The notes: generated from the sequence alone by a model not told the origin. 64,000 bases of DNA from Faecalibacterium sp. (GCA_020025825.1 JAHHRL010000010.1:1-64000); one strand, 5' to 3'. Positions 16,995 through 26,338 are shown, numbered from the stretch's first letter. Numbers and translations are program-made.

Positions 16995-18212
16995 TTAGAA
17001 ATCTACGTCCAGGTCGTAGTAGCAGCACTTCAGCAGCTTTTCCATCTCCTCCTGAGAGGGCTGACGGGGGTTGGAGCCGGTGCAAGCGTCTGCGATAGCG
17101 TTCTTTGCAATTTCAGGCAGGCGCTCCAAGAAGACTTCTTCCGGAACAAAGCCCTGCTCGCAGGGGTAGCTGTCTGCGCCGTAGTGCTTGATGCACTGAG
17201 GAATGTTCAGGTCATCGTTCATCTTGCGCAGGTAAGCAATCAGCAGCTGAACCTTCTCGTCGCTGGTGCTGCCGCCCAGATTCATGTAGTCTGCGATAAC
17301 AGCGTAACGCTCCTTAGCTTCCTCGTTCTTAGCGTTGAAAGCAATAACCTTGGGCAGGTACATAGCGTTTGCTGCACCGTGAATGATGTGAGCGCCGCAA
17401 TCCTGGAAGACAGCGCCGGTCTTATGTGCCATGGAGTGGACAATGCCCAACAGAGCATTGGAGAAAGCCATACCAGCCAAGCACTGTGCATTGTGCATGG
17501 TATCACGCTTGGACATATCGCCTGCGTAAGAGCCGGGCAGGTCACGCTGAATCAGCTTGATAGCGTGCAGAGCCAAAGCGTCGGTGTAATCGCAGTTAGC
17601 GGTAGAAACATAAGCCTCGATAGCGTGGGTCATTGCGTCCATACCGGTGTGAGCAACCAGCTTCTTGGGCATGGTCTCTGCCAGGTCGGGGTCAACAATA
17701 GCGATATCGGGGGTAATCTCAAAGTCAGCCAGAGGATACTTGATGCCCTTTTCGTAGTCAGTGATGACAGCGAAAGCGGTAACTTCGGTAGCAGTACCGG
17801 AAGTAGAGGGGATAGCAACAAAGTGTGCCTTGTTGCGCAGCTCAGGCATGCCGAAAACCTGGCACATCTGCTCGAAGGTGATTTCGGGGTGCTCGTACTT
17901 AACCCACATTGCCTTTGCAGCGTCGATGGGGGAGCCGCCGCCCATAGCAACAATCCAGTCGGGCTCAAACTCACGCATGATAGCGGCGCCCTTCATAACA
18001 GTATCAACAGAAGGATCGGGCTCGATACCGTCGATGACCTTAACTTCCATGCCGGCCTCATTCAGGTAAGCAACTGCACGGTCCAAGAAGCCGAAACGCT
18101 TCATAGAACCACCGCCAACACATACAACAGCCTTTTTGCCCTTCAGGGTTTTCAGAACTTCCAAAGAACCTTTGCCGTGATGCAGGTCACGAGGGAGAGT
18201 AAATCTAGCCAT
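16995..18212 (-). CDS. Iron-containing alcohol dehydrogenase
   Basis: A 405-residue group III alcohol dehydrogenase, expected to reduce short-chain aldehydes to alcohols with NAD(P)H during fermentation. The nucleotide-binding GGGSPIDAAKAM is at residues 91-102. Metal ligands are D192 and H196 (MDAMTHAIEAYVS), H259 or H263 in GIVHSMAHKTG, and H278 in HIIHGAANAMYLP. Closest in style to butanol dehydrogenase and 1,3-propanediol dehydrogenase enzymes; exact substrate uncertain. A ggagga site precedes the ATG. It is a single-gene unit, and its promoter overlaps a Rex-like palindrome, suggesting induction when NADH accumulates. Confidence 0.94.
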   Translation of the reverse strand: MARFTLPRDLHHGKGSLEVLKTLKGKKAVVCVGGGSMKRFGFLDRAVAYLNEAGMEVKVIDGIEPDPSVDTVMKGAAIMREFEPDWIVAMGGGSPIDAAKAMWVKYEHPEITFEQMCQVFGMPELRNKAHFVAIPSTSGTATEVTAFAVITDYEKGIKYPLADFEITPDIAIVDPDLAETMPKKLVAHTGMDAMTHAIEAYVSTANCDYTDALALHAIKLIQRDLPGSYAGDMSKRDTMHNAQCLAGMAFSNALLGIVHSMAHKTGAVFQDCGAHIIHGAANAMYLPKVIAFNAKNEEAKERYAVIADYMNLGGSTSDEKVQLLIAYLRKMNDDLNIPQCIKHYGADSYPCEQGFVPEEVFLERLPEIAKNAIADACTGSNPRQPSQEEMEKLLKCCYYDLDVDF

Positions 18213-18286
18213 AATAAGTATCCTCCAATCAAAAATCTGACATAAATGATTAAATTGACAAATCCATAACGAACTCGCCGCAACTA

Positions 18287-18326
18287 ACTATGCCACAAAC
18301 GAAAAAGAATGTCAAGCATTTAACAA
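18287..18326 (-). promoter_or_regulatory. Fe-ADH promoter with an overlapping Rex-like operator
   Basis: On the minus strand TTGACA (18310-18315), 17 bases, and CATAGT (18287-18292). Overlapping the -35 box, TTGTTAA-atgc-TTGACAT (18309-18326) matches the Rex consensus TTGTTAAnnnnTTAACAA at 12 of 14 fixed positions. A repressor here would block RNA polymerase. The Rex assignment is inference. Confidence 0.6.
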
Positions 18327-18383
18327 AAGAAAATATAAAAACAATTCATTTTTCAAAAAAATAAAAAAAGTGTATAATAGGTA

Positions 18384-18412
18384 TTGCATTACGCTTGGAA
18401 TGATGCTATACT
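18384..18412 (+). promoter_or_regulatory. Promoter of tRNA-Asn
   Basis: TTGCAT (18384-18389), 17 bases, and TATACT (18407-18412), ending 29 bases before the tRNA. Confidence 0.7.
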
Positions 18413-18440
18413 CCATAGCGTAATCCACGTATGTAGATAT

Positions 18441-18517
18441 GCCTTTTTAGCTCAGTCGGTTAGAGCATCTGACTGTTAATCAGAGGGTCGCCTGTTCGAG
18501 TCAGGCAAAAGGCGCCA
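18441..18517 (+). tRNA. tRNA-Asn (anticodon GTT)
   Basis: The acceptor arms gcctttt and aaaaggc pair. The anticodon arm is tctga-ctGTTaa-tcaga, and the T arm contains ttcgagt. The CCA end is encoded (18515-18517). The tRNA is a single-gene unit with its own promoter and terminator. Confidence 0.97.
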
Positions 18518-18519
18518 AT

Positions 18520-18552
18520 AAAAGCAGAACCGAGAGGTTCTGCTTTTTTTTT
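18520..18552 (+). terminator. Terminator of tRNA-Asn
   Basis: Stem aaagcagaacc with ggttctgcttt and a run of nine T. Confidence 0.92.
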
Positions 18553-18691
18553 CAGAATTGCAGCTTGTGCTTGATGCTGAGAGAGAAAATATAAATCTTA
18601 ATGGCATCTTAATGCGATATGTGGGATACTAATGTATATTGCCGGGCCTTGGATATGATTTTTGCCTGGCAGATTACCCGGAGGTAATAAA

Positions 18692-20020
18692 ATGAAGAAA
18701 ACCCTCAAGCAGCTTTCATCATCGCAAATCATTATATTAGGGTTTGCGGCTGTTATTCTAATAGGAGCTTTGCTTTTGACGCTGCCTTTTGCCACACAGG
18801 ACCGCCAAGGCGCTACCTTTGCGGATGCGCTGTTTACGGCAACCTCTGCTGTATGTGTAACGGGCCTGATTGTGCAGGACACCGCTACGTATTGGTCTGG
18901 ATTTGGCCAAACCATTATTTTAATGCTGATACAGATTGGCGGTATGGGCGTTGTAACAATTACGGTTGCGCTTACAGTCCTGCTGAAGCGCCGTATCGGT
19001 TTGCGCCAGCGCAGCATTATGCAGGACGCTATTTCGGCACCTAAGGTGGGCGGCATCGTCCGCCTGACAGGCTTCATTATTAAAATGACTTTCATTTTCG
19101 AGATGCTGGGCGCAGCTATTATGGCACCGGTGTTTTGCAAGGAGCTTGGCTTTTTTAAGGGCTTGTGGTATAGTGTGTTCCATTCCATTTCGGCTTTCTG
19201 CAATGCAGGCTTCGACTTGATGGGAACCAAAACCCCATATTCCTCGCTTACCTATTATGTAAGCAACCCTGCAATCAACATTGCCATTATGTCGCTGATT
19301 GTTATTGGCGGTATCGGTTTTTCTACTTGGGAGGACTTCTGCATCCACAAGCTGAACTTTAAAAAGTTCCGTATGCAGAGCAAGGTAATTTTGCTAACCA
19401 CTGCATTGCTGATTTCTTTGCCGGCAATTTATTTCTTCTTCCTGGAGTTTTCCGAGATGCCGCTGGCTCAGCGCATTTGGAGTTCCTTGTTCCAAGCGGT
19501 TACCCCTCGTACGGCGGGCTTCAACACAGTTGATTTGACGCTGCTCAGTGAAACAGGCGTTGCCATTATGATTATTCTGATGGTAATTGGCGGTGCGCCT
19601 GCTTCTACAGCAGGTGGTATGAAAACCACAACGCTGGCAGTTATGCTGTCCACAGCAGTTTCTGTGTTTGGTCGGCGTGAGCACACACATTTCTTTGGCC
19701 GCCGTATTGATTCGGAAACCGTGCGCACGGCAGCCACTATCGTAACAATGTATATTACATTGTTTGTAACGGGTGGCTTAATTATCAGCAGTGTGGAAGG
19801 CTTGCCCTTGCTGACGTGCTTGTTTGAAACTGCTTCTGCAGTTGGTACCGTTGGTTTAACGTTGGGCATCACACCGGAGCTGGGGATGATTTCCCGCAGC
19901 ATACTGGTGTTACTGATGTATTTTGGCCGAGTAGGCGGCTTGACCCTGATTTTTGCGGCACTGGCCAGCAACAAGGGAAATACAGCACGCTTGCCGCAGG
20001 AAAAATTGACCGTTGGTTAA
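18692..20020 (+). CDS. ktrB: KtrB/TrkH-type potassium channel subunit
   Basis: A 443-residue membrane subunit of a Ktr/Trk potassium uptake system. Four pore repeats are recognisable from their selectivity segments: TSAVCVTGL, SISAFCNAGFDL, TPRTAGFNT and ASAVGTVGLTLG. Each is flanked by two membrane helices. The start is the ATG 18692 with ggaggtaata, not the in-frame codon at 18662. The regulatory subunit follows 16 bases later. A small hairpin (tgccgggc with gcctggca, about 18638-18671) precedes the ribosome site. No c-di-AMP riboswitch of the ydaO type could be recognised in the short leader. Confidence 0.93.
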   Translation: MKKTLKQLSSSQIIILGFAAVILIGALLLTLPFATQDRQGATFADALFTATSAVCVTGLIVQDTATYWSGFGQTIILMLIQIGGMGVVTITVALTVLLKRRIGLRQRSIMQDAISAPKVGGIVRLTGFIIKMTFIFEMLGAAIMAPVFCKELGFFKGLWYSVFHSISAFCNAGFDLMGTKTPYSSLTYYVSNPAINIAIMSLIVIGGIGFSTWEDFCIHKLNFKKFRMQSKVILLTTALLISLPAIYFFFLEFSEMPLAQRIWSSLFQAVTPRTAGFNTVDLTLLSETGVAIMIILMVIGGAPASTAGGMKTTTLAVMLSTAVSVFGRREHTHFFGRRIDSETVRTAATIVTMYITLFVTGGLIISSVEGLPLLTCLFETASAVGTVGLTLGITPELGMISRSILVLLMYFGRVGGLTLIFAALASNKGNTARLPQEKLTVG

Positions 20021-20036
20021 TAAGGAGAAAGAGAAA

Positions 20037-20684
20037 ATGAAATCGATTTTGTTGATTGGTCTGGGTCGTTTTGGCAGACATATTGCTATGAAGCTGTACG
20101 ATATGGGACACGAAATCATGGCGATTGATAAGGATGAGGACCGAGTGAGCTCTGCACTCTCCTTTGTAACCAGCGCACAAATCGGCGATAGCACCAATGA
20201 GGATTTCCTTGCATCGCTGGGTATCCGCAATTTTGACGCTTGTATTGTTACCATTGGCGATAGCTTCCAGAACTCTTTGGAAACAGCCTCTCTGCTGAAA
20301 GAGTTTGGCGCTAAAAAGGTTATTGCCCGTGCAGCAACCGGCGTGCAGGAAAAGTTCTTGCTGCGTAACGGCGCAGATGAAGTCGTGTATCCGGAAAAGC
20401 AGTTGGCTACATGGACTGCAATTCGCTGTGCATGCGACCACGTGCTGGATTACATTGAGCTGGACCACGAGTATGCCATTTTTGAGTTGGATATTCCGGA
20501 TAATTGGGTGGGCAAGACCATCGTGCAGTTGGATATCCGTAAGAAGTTTGGTATCAACATCTTGGGTATCAAGGAAGATGGCAAGTGGAATATGAATATT
20601 ACCGCTGATACTGTGCTGTGTGAGAATCGCTCGATTCTGGTTTTGGGCCACGAAAAGCTGATTCAAAAGTGCTTCCATATCTGA
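20037..20684 (+). CDS. ktrA: KtrA/TrkA-type potassium uptake regulatory subunit
   Basis: A 215-residue cytoplasmic gating subunit. Residues 1-125 form a Rossmann RCK_N domain with GLGRFGRHIA as the nucleotide-binding loop and an acidic residue in MAIDKDEDRV at the end of the second strand. The last 80 residues form an RCK_C (TrkA_C) domain, where Ktr proteins of Firmicutes commonly bind c-di-AMP. An octamer of this protein binds ATP/ADP and controls the KtrB pore. It follows ktrB with an aaggag site, and the operon ends at a terminator. Confidence 0.94.
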   Translation: MKSILLIGLGRFGRHIAMKLYDMGHEIMAIDKDEDRVSSALSFVTSAQIGDSTNEDFLASLGIRNFDACIVTIGDSFQNSLETASLLKEFGAKKVIARAATGVQEKFLLRNGADEVVYPEKQLATWTAIRCACDHVLDYIELDHEYAIFELDIPDNWVGKTIVQLDIRKKFGINILGIKEDGKWNMNITADTVLCENRSILVLGHEKLIQKCFHI

Positions 20685-20703
20685 TAGTTTGCAGTTTATA
20701 TAT

Positions 20704-20750
20704 TAAAAAGGAACCGGGAAAGGCAGAAGCTTTTCCCGGTTCCTTTTTTG
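20704..20750 (+). terminator. Terminator of ktrBA
   Basis: Stem aaaaaggaaccggga with tcccggttccttttt around a 14-base loop. Confidence 0.93.
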
Positions 20751-20895
20751 TGGTTATCAGCAGAAACTAAAACGCTGGTGCACTATAAGTATCGCTAAAA
20801 CAGCGTAAAACCTCGATGCAGTCGGTTAAAGCTTTGTAAAAGGATGTCTGAATTACAGGGCTTGTGCATAAGCTTTGCTGTGTGGGGGTGTAACT

Positions 20896-22719
20896 ATGGA
20901 ATATCTAACACGTGCAGTAGTTGAGCGTGGGCTTCGGGCAAGAGTGCGGCTGCTTGCGTGGATAATGGTGATTGTAGTATTCGGCGGATTAGTGGTTAGA
21001 TTGTACTATTTACAGTTGGTGCGTGGACCGTGGTATGCCCGCCGTGCAGCAAACCAGCAACTGCGAGATACCGTTGTTCCGGCAGCAAGGGGCGAAATAT
21101 ACAGCTCTGACGGGGAATTGCTTGCAACCAGTGCTACGTGCTGGACGATACGTGCTTCTCCCCGTGAAATTAAAGATGAAGATGTGGGTAAGGCAGCAGC
21201 AGGACTTGCTAAAATTTTGGATATAGACGAAGAAAACGTACTTAAAAAATTCAGCGAGCGAAAGTCCAACGACTGCTTACTGAAATATCGTGTAGACCGA
21301 GAAACAGCAGATGCTGTACGCAGCTTTTGCAGTGAAAATGAAATCAGCGGTATTTTTATAAACCAAGATACAAAACGGTATTACCCCCAAGGCGAAATGC
21401 TGGCATCGGTAATGGGATTCACTAATGTGGATAATGCCGGCGTTTCGGGCGTAGAGCTAAAATATGATAAACAGCTGACAGGCGACAGCGGTCTGGTTAG
21501 AACAGCTGCCAATGCGTGGGGATATACCTTGGAGCAAAGCTACGCTACCTTAAAGCCGCCGGTACAGGGGGACAGCTTAACCCTTACCATTGATTTAGGC
21601 ATTCAACGTGCGCTGGAAAATGCGCTGCGTTACGCTGTAACAGAGCATCATGTGGGGCAGCGTGCGGTTGGTATTGTAATGGAAGTGGATACAGGTGCTG
21701 TACTTGGTATGTGTACCACACCTGCGTATGACCCTAACGAACCCCGTGTGATTTACGATGAGACGATACGGGCGCAAATCGATGCACTGACAGGTGAGGA
21801 CCGAAAAAAAGCATTGCAGCTGGCGCAGCAAACCCAGTGGAGAAACAAAGCGGTAAGTGATTTATATGAGCCGGGCAGTGTTTTTAAGCTGATAACGTGT
21901 GCCTCAGCGTTAGATGCAGGGGTGGTGTCACCCGATACGACCTTTTTCTGCGGAAAGTCCATCAATGTAGCAGGGACACACTTCCATTGTGCCAACTTTA
22001 AGCGGCATGGTGCACAAACCCTTACACAAGCGCTAATGAACAGCTGTAACCAGAGCTTTATTCAGGTGGGGCAGCGACTGGGTAAGGAGGCGTTCTGCGA
22101 TTACTTTGCGAACTTTGGCCTGCGTACTGCAACAAAGATTGACTTGCCGGCAGAGCCTAAAAAAAGTGAATATTATACCGCAGACAGAATGGGCCCTGTA
22201 GAGCTGGCAAGCTGCTCGTTTGGCCAGAGCAGTAAAGTAAGTTATATCCAAATGGCTGCGGCAGTAAGTGCTGTAGTAAATGGCGGAAAACTAATGCGGC
22301 CTTATGTGGTGCAGGAAATTCGCAATGCAGATGGAAAGCTGGTAAAGCAGGTGCAGCCCACTGTGGTGCGGCAGGTAATTAAACCCGAAACCAGCGAAAT
22401 GATGTGTGCTATGATGGAGCAGGTTGTCATTGGAGGCGGCGGCAAAAATGCGCAGGTTAAGGGGTACCGCATTGGTGGCAAAAGCGGTACCAGCCAAAAG
22501 CTTGACAGCGAAAATGCCCGAGCACGTATTGCCAGCTTTTTAGCGGTTGCCCCGGCGGACGACCCAAAGTATTTGGTACTGATTTGCTTGGATGAGCCGC
22601 ATAGCTGGAGTAATGCAGGCGGTAGTTTGTCGGCGCCTGTGTGTGCACAGGTACTAGAGTCCATTTTAACGCAAAAAGGCTATCCGAGAGAACAACCCGT
22701 GGAAGAAACAGAACAATAA
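20896..22719 (+). CDS. Penicillin-binding transpeptidase (FtsI/SpoVD-like class B PBP)
   Basis: A 607-residue class B penicillin-binding protein that crosslinks peptidoglycan. One membrane anchor lies at about residues 15-38 (LLAWIMVIVVFGGLVVRLYY). The dimerisation domain contains RGEIYSSDGELLATS. The transpeptidase domain has the nucleophile S328 in EPGSVFKLIT, the SCN triad in MNSCNQSF, and KSGTS in GGKSGTSQK. There is no C-terminal PASTA domain, which separates it from full SpoVD. Start ATG 20896 has only a weak gggggtg site; a TTG at 20875 is less likely. It is not in a division cluster here, so its role in division, elongation or sporulation cannot be decided. Confidence 0.92.
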   Translation: MEYLTRAVVERGLRARVRLLAWIMVIVVFGGLVVRLYYLQLVRGPWYARRAANQQLRDTVVPAARGEIYSSDGELLATSATCWTIRASPREIKDEDVGKAAAGLAKILDIDEENVLKKFSERKSNDCLLKYRVDRETADAVRSFCSENEISGIFINQDTKRYYPQGEMLASVMGFTNVDNAGVSGVELKYDKQLTGDSGLVRTAANAWGYTLEQSYATLKPPVQGDSLTLTIDLGIQRALENALRYAVTEHHVGQRAVGIVMEVDTGAVLGMCTTPAYDPNEPRVIYDETIRAQIDALTGEDRKKALQLAQQTQWRNKAVSDLYEPGSVFKLITCASALDAGVVSPDTTFFCGKSINVAGTHFHCANFKRHGAQTLTQALMNSCNQSFIQVGQRLGKEAFCDYFANFGLRTATKIDLPAEPKKSEYYTADRMGPVELASCSFGQSSKVSYIQMAAAVSAVVNGGKLMRPYVVQEIRNADGKLVKQVQPTVVRQVIKPETSEMMCAMMEQVVIGGGGKNAQVKGYRIGGKSGTSQKLDSENARARIASFLAVAPADDPKYLVLICLDEPHSWSNAGGSLSAPVCAQVLESILTQKGYPREQPVEETEQ

Positions 22720-22736
22720 AAGCACCCCTTGCTAAA

Positions 22737-22773
22737 ACAAAAGCAGGAGCGAGAAAATCGCTCCTGCTTTTAT
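22737..22773. terminator. Bidirectional terminator
   Basis: Stem aaaagcaggagcga with tcgctcctgctttt, tetraloop-sized loop, between the PBP gene and the convergent RluA gene. Confidence 0.92.
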
Positions 22774-22834
22774 GCTGTTGGAAAACGGTTGTATCGGTTT
22801 GTCTAATTTGACTGCCCGGTATAAGGCATGGTTA

Positions 22835-23821
22835 CTATGCGTTTTTATCCAAAGCGGAAAACTGCTGTAAAATAGCAGGGTCTTTGAGTTTGATTACCTT
22901 ACCTGTTAAATAGTGCAGTGTGTTTTCCTCCGGAATATCCAAAAAGCTAATACGAACCGCACACAGGGCTTGCGTCTTGGTGCCGGTGCGTTCGTTCATT
23001 TTACGGTTGCCGTACTTCACATCGCCTAATACAGGACGCCCTAAAAAGGCTAAATGTGCACGAATTTGATGCGTGCGGCCGGTAATCAGGCCGATTTTGC
23101 ACAGGGCAAAGGGACCTGCGGTTTGCAAAACGTCTACATCTGTAATAATTTGCTTGCGACTGTTAGCAACATCTTGATGCGCATGAATGCGTACCTTATT
23201 CAGCTTTTCGTCGTGTTCCCACCATGCGGTAAAGCGGCCGGATTTAGGAATACCAACGGTAATGGTGTAGTACTCCTTTTTCAAAAGGTCGGTGCGGATA
23301 ATCTCGTTCATGTCACGCAGGGCGGCATAACTTTTGGCAGCAATAACAAGGCCCTCGGTGCCACGGTCTAGGCGGTTGCATACAGCCGGGTGAAAACGAT
23401 TCTCTCCGGCGGGGTCGTACTCGCCTTTTTCAGTCAAATACGCAGTAAAGGCATCTACCAGATTTGCATCGCCGGTGCGGTCGCTGTGGCACAAAAGATG
23501 GGTTGGCTTATACAGGACTGCAATGTTCTCGTCCTCGTAAATCACATGAACTTTAGGCTGGCGCACAGCTTGCTTTTTGGGTGCTGCTACTTTTGGGGCG
23601 GCAGCAGGAGCTGCCGGGAAAAACTCGTCGATAATATACAGCTCGATAACATCGCCCTGTGTAAGGCGGTCCTCAGGCTGGGCACGTTTTCCGTTTACTT
23701 TAATACGTTTGTTACGGAAACTTTTATACAAAAGGCTGTTGGGTAAATCTTTTGTTACGCTTTGTACAAAGCGGGAAAGACGCACCCCGGCATCGTTGGG
23801 GCCGGCGATAAAACGTTTCAT
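22835..23821 (-). CDS. RluA-family pseudouridine synthase
   Basis: A 328-residue RNA pseudouridine synthase of the RluA/RluC/RluD group. The first 70 residues form an S4-like RNA-binding domain (GVRLSRFVQS and FRNKRIKVNGKRAQPEDRL). The catalytic aspartate is in CNRLDRGTEGLV, and GRTHQIRAHLAFLGRPVLGD is the second family signature. The Ala/Pro/Lys-rich stretch between the domains is a linker. The specific uridine in rRNA or tRNA cannot be predicted. The ATG at 23821 is preceded only by a weak agtgag. Divergent from the RadC gene. Confidence 0.93.
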   Translation of the reverse strand: MKRFIAGPNDAGVRLSRFVQSVTKDLPNSLLYKSFRNKRIKVNGKRAQPEDRLTQGDVIELYIIDEFFPAAPAAAPKVAAPKKQAVRQPKVHVIYEDENIAVLYKPTHLLCHSDRTGDANLVDAFTAYLTEKGEYDPAGENRFHPAVCNRLDRGTEGLVIAAKSYAALRDMNEIIRTDLLKKEYYTITVGIPKSGRFTAWWEHDEKLNKVRIHAHQDVANSRKQIITDVDVLQTAGPFALCKIGLITGRTHQIRAHLAFLGRPVLGDVKYGNRKMNERTGTKTQALCAVRISFLDIPEENTLHYLTGKVIKLKDPAILQQFSALDKNA

Positions 23822-23844
23822 AAAGGAATCTCACTTTCTGTTAC

Positions 23845-23873
23845 TTTTCATCTTGTCGAAATTAGTATATAAT
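23845..23873 (+). promoter_or_regulatory. Promoter of the RadC-family gene
   Basis: TTTTCA (23845-23850), a 17-base spacer and TATAAT (23868-23873), about 45 bases before the GTG start. Confidence 0.6.
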
Positions 23874-23918
23874 AAATAGAAACTTGCGTAAAGTAAAAAT
23901 AAACAGGGAGGTGCACAG

Positions 23919-24629
23919 GTGGGCAAGCAATCCCAAAAGAAAAAGCCTGTCCATAGTGACCATCGCAGCCGTATGCGTGCCAGAGTGGAGGCCTACGGAT
24001 TGGAAAGCTTAGCAGAACACGAAGCACTTGAATATGTTTTGTTCTTTTGCATTCCAAGGCAGGATACAAACCCGATTGCTCATGCGCTGCTGGACCGTTT
24101 TGGCAGCTTTGCCGACGTGCTGGAAGCCAGCGAAAAGGAGCTTTTGACAGTTCCGGGTGTAGGGCCGGTAACAGCACGCTTTTTACATACACTTACACAG
24201 ATAGACCGGTATTACCTAACCAGCCGCAGCCGTGTAAGGCGGCGACTAGCCTGTACGGAAGACGCAGCAAATTATTTAATGCCCTTATTCCGTGGTGCAA
24301 AGCAGGAAAAACTTTTAATGCTGGCGCTGGACGACCGCCGCCGTTTATTGCGCACCGTATGGCTGGAGGAAGGTACTGCCAGCGGTGTAGATTTGAGTGT
24401 GCGCCGCATTGCGAGCGAAGCTGTAAGTGCGGGTGCATCCTGCGTAATATTGGCACATAACCACCCGGATGAGGTAGCGCTGCCAAGCCGAGAGGACTTG
24501 CTTAGTACAAGTGAAATAGTCCGTGCGTTAAATCTGCTGCAGATTTCTTTGCTGGACCACATCATTATAGCAGGGGATGAGTATCTTTCCATGAAGGATA
24601 CAGGAAGAATGCCGGTGGTTCGCTACTAA
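23919..24629 (+). CDS. radC: RadC/JAB-domain protein
   Basis: A 236-residue RadC-family protein. The N-terminal half has a helix-hairpin-helix-like segment (LLTVPGVGPVTARFLHTL, about residues 70-87). The C-terminal half is a JAMM/MPN domain with the metal-binding HNHPDEVALPSREDL. The historical name implies DNA repair, but the family's role is unresolved. Translation starts at GTG 23919 after gggaggtg. The first 20 residues are very basic (GKQSQKKKPVHSDHRSRMR), in keeping with nucleic-acid contact. Monocistronic as far as can be seen. Confidence 0.92.
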   Translation: MGKQSQKKKPVHSDHRSRMRARVEAYGLESLAEHEALEYVLFFCIPRQDTNPIAHALLDRFGSFADVLEASEKELLTVPGVGPVTARFLHTLTQIDRYYLTSRSRVRRRLACTEDAANYLMPLFRGAKQEKLLMLALDDRRRLLRTVWLEEGTASGVDLSVRRIASEAVSAGASCVILAHNHPDEVALPSREDLLSTSEIVRALNLLQISLLDHIIIAGDEYLSMKDTGRMPVVRY

Positions 24630-24634
24630 AAAGG

Positions 24635-24662
24635 TGGTAATAATTCTAAAACATGGTATACT
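24635..24662 (+). promoter_or_regulatory. Possible extended -10 promoter of the NAPRTase gene
   Basis: TATACT (24657-24662) has an upstream TG making an extended -10. The -35 region (tggtaa) is poor. Confidence 0.4.
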
Positions 24663-24735
24663 GTACACAATATCAGCCATAGGCCGTATTGATTCATAAG
24701 TGGTCTGCATCAATTTGCAGCAGAAGGAGAATATG

Positions 24736-26268
24736 ATGTCAAACTATGTCGTAGAGCCCTATATCCCAGACGAGGATTATGATAACCCGGCGATGGTTAC
24801 CGATTTTTATGAGTTCACAATGGCAAACTGCCTGTTTTTGCACGGGTATCAGAACAAGCGTCTGGTGTTCGATATGTTTTTCCGCAAAAACCCCGGCGGG
24901 AGCGGCTATTCCATTAGCTGCGGCCAGCGTAAACTGACTCGATTTTTACTCAATTACCATTTTAATGAGCAGGATATTCAGTGGCTGCGTACAAAAGGCA
25001 TGAGCGAGGAATTTTGCGACTACCTGCGTACTTACCGCTGGAAGGGCGATATGTACGCATTACGTGAGGGCTGCGTTTGCTACCCCAACGTGCAGATGGT
25101 ACGTATTGAGTGTGATTTGGTAGGTGCAATTCTGATTGAAACCTATCTGCTGCAGACTATGAACTTCCATAGCCTGATTGCAACCAAGGCAACCAAGATT
25201 ACAGGCTTAGGCACCAATCATTCTCGTAAAGTTATGGAGTTTGGCACACGTCGTGCACAGGGCGAGTCCGCAGGCAACGACGGTGCGTATGCTTCTATTT
25301 TGGGTGGCTGCGTCGGTACAGCAAACTGTCTGGCAGAGATGCGCTTTGGCAGTGATGTAAAGGCTTGCGGTACGGTGGCACACAGCTTTATTGAGTTCTT
25401 CCCCACAGAGTTTGATGCATTTAAGGCATTTGCAGATACTTATCCCGATTCGGTCAGCCTGCTGCTGGATACCTATAATATTTTCGGCAGCGGTTTGCCT
25501 AACCTGATTAAGCTGGACGATTACCTGATTGAAAAGTATCCCAATGACCCGAACAAGCGTGTTAAGAGTGCTCGTATCGACTCCGGCGACTTGGCACGTG
25601 GCTCTAAGCGTTTGCGCAAGGCATTGGACGCTGTTGGCAAAAATTATATTCAGATTGTGGCTTCCAACGGTCTGGATGAACAGAAGATGCTGGCAATGGA
25701 AGTTTACGAAGGCGCAAAAATCAATACTTACGGCGTAGGCGAAAACCTGATTACTTCTGCATCGGACCCGGTATTCGGCGGTGTATACAAGTTGGTTGCT
25801 ATCAAAAACGAAGATGGAACCTACACGCCCAAGATGAAGTGCTCCGATACCGTTGCAAAGGCAATTATTCCGGGCAAAAAGATGGCTTGGCGTATCTTTG
25901 ATGCAGACGGAAAAGGTCAGGCAGATATTATTGCAATGGATGATGAAGTAATCGAAGCAGGTAAGCCGATTGTGGTGGAAAATTTGGACCCGGAGGCTAC
26001 CGAACGCCGCATTACACTGACCCCTGTCAAGGTAGAAAAACTGCTGATTCCGTATATCATCAATGGTGAACTAGTGGCAGAACTGCCCACAACCGCTGAA
26101 AAGCGTGCTTATGTGGCAGACCAGCTGGAACACAAGGTTTGGGAGAGCGAACTGCGTCCGGAATATCCGCATTGTCACTATGTAGATATGACCCTGAAAG
26201 TTGCAGACTGCCGCCGTGGAATGTACGAGAAGTACCACGAAAGCATGGATAAACGCAATTTGATTTAA
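24736..26268 (+). CDS. pncB: Nicotinate phosphoribosyltransferase
   Basis: A 510-residue enzyme that makes nicotinate mononucleotide from nicotinic acid and PRPP, the entry step of NAD salvage. Family signatures include NPAMVTDFYEFTMANCLF at the N-terminus, the phosphoribosyl region MEFGTRRAQG with the active-site histidine in GLGTNHSRKVMEFG, and VKSARIDSGDLARGSK, where the substrate phosphate binds. Two neighbouring ATGs (24733 and 24736) follow aaggaga; the second has the better spacing. It is a single-gene unit closed by a terminator shared with the convergent FAD protein. Confidence 0.94.
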   Translation: MSNYVVEPYIPDEDYDNPAMVTDFYEFTMANCLFLHGYQNKRLVFDMFFRKNPGGSGYSISCGQRKLTRFLLNYHFNEQDIQWLRTKGMSEEFCDYLRTYRWKGDMYALREGCVCYPNVQMVRIECDLVGAILIETYLLQTMNFHSLIATKATKITGLGTNHSRKVMEFGTRRAQGESAGNDGAYASILGGCVGTANCLAEMRFGSDVKACGTVAHSFIEFFPTEFDAFKAFADTYPDSVSLLLDTYNIFGSGLPNLIKLDDYLIEKYPNDPNKRVKSARIDSGDLARGSKRLRKALDAVGKNYIQIVASNGLDEQKMLAMEVYEGAKINTYGVGENLITSASDPVFGGVYKLVAIKNEDGTYTPKMKCSDTVAKAIIPGKKMAWRIFDADGKGQADIIAMDDEVIEAGKPIVVENLDPEATERRITLTPVKVEKLLIPYIINGELVAELPTTAEKRAYVADQLEHKVWESELRPEYPHCHYVDMTLKVADCRRGMYEKYHESMDKRNLI

Positions 26269-26282
26269 TATTTGTAAGATAG

Positions 26283-26324
26283 CAAAAAAGGCCGCAAACC
26301 CAATTGGGTTTGCGGCCTTTTGCT
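26283..26324. terminator. Bidirectional terminator
   Basis: Stem aaaaggccgcaaaccc with gggtttgcggcctttt between convergent genes. Confidence 0.94.
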
Positions 26325-26338
26325 GCATATAGTTTGGA

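Noticed and set aside
16884..18245. Open frame of 453 codons opposite the alcohol dehydrogenase
   Set aside because: Antisense mirror without ribosome site or family features. A TTGACA-like box at 16821 on the plus strand has no good -10 and no gene to serve.
18554..18691. c-di-AMP (ydaO) riboswitch before ktrB
   Set aside because: The leader is too short and lacks the conserved ydaO core; only a small hairpin is present.
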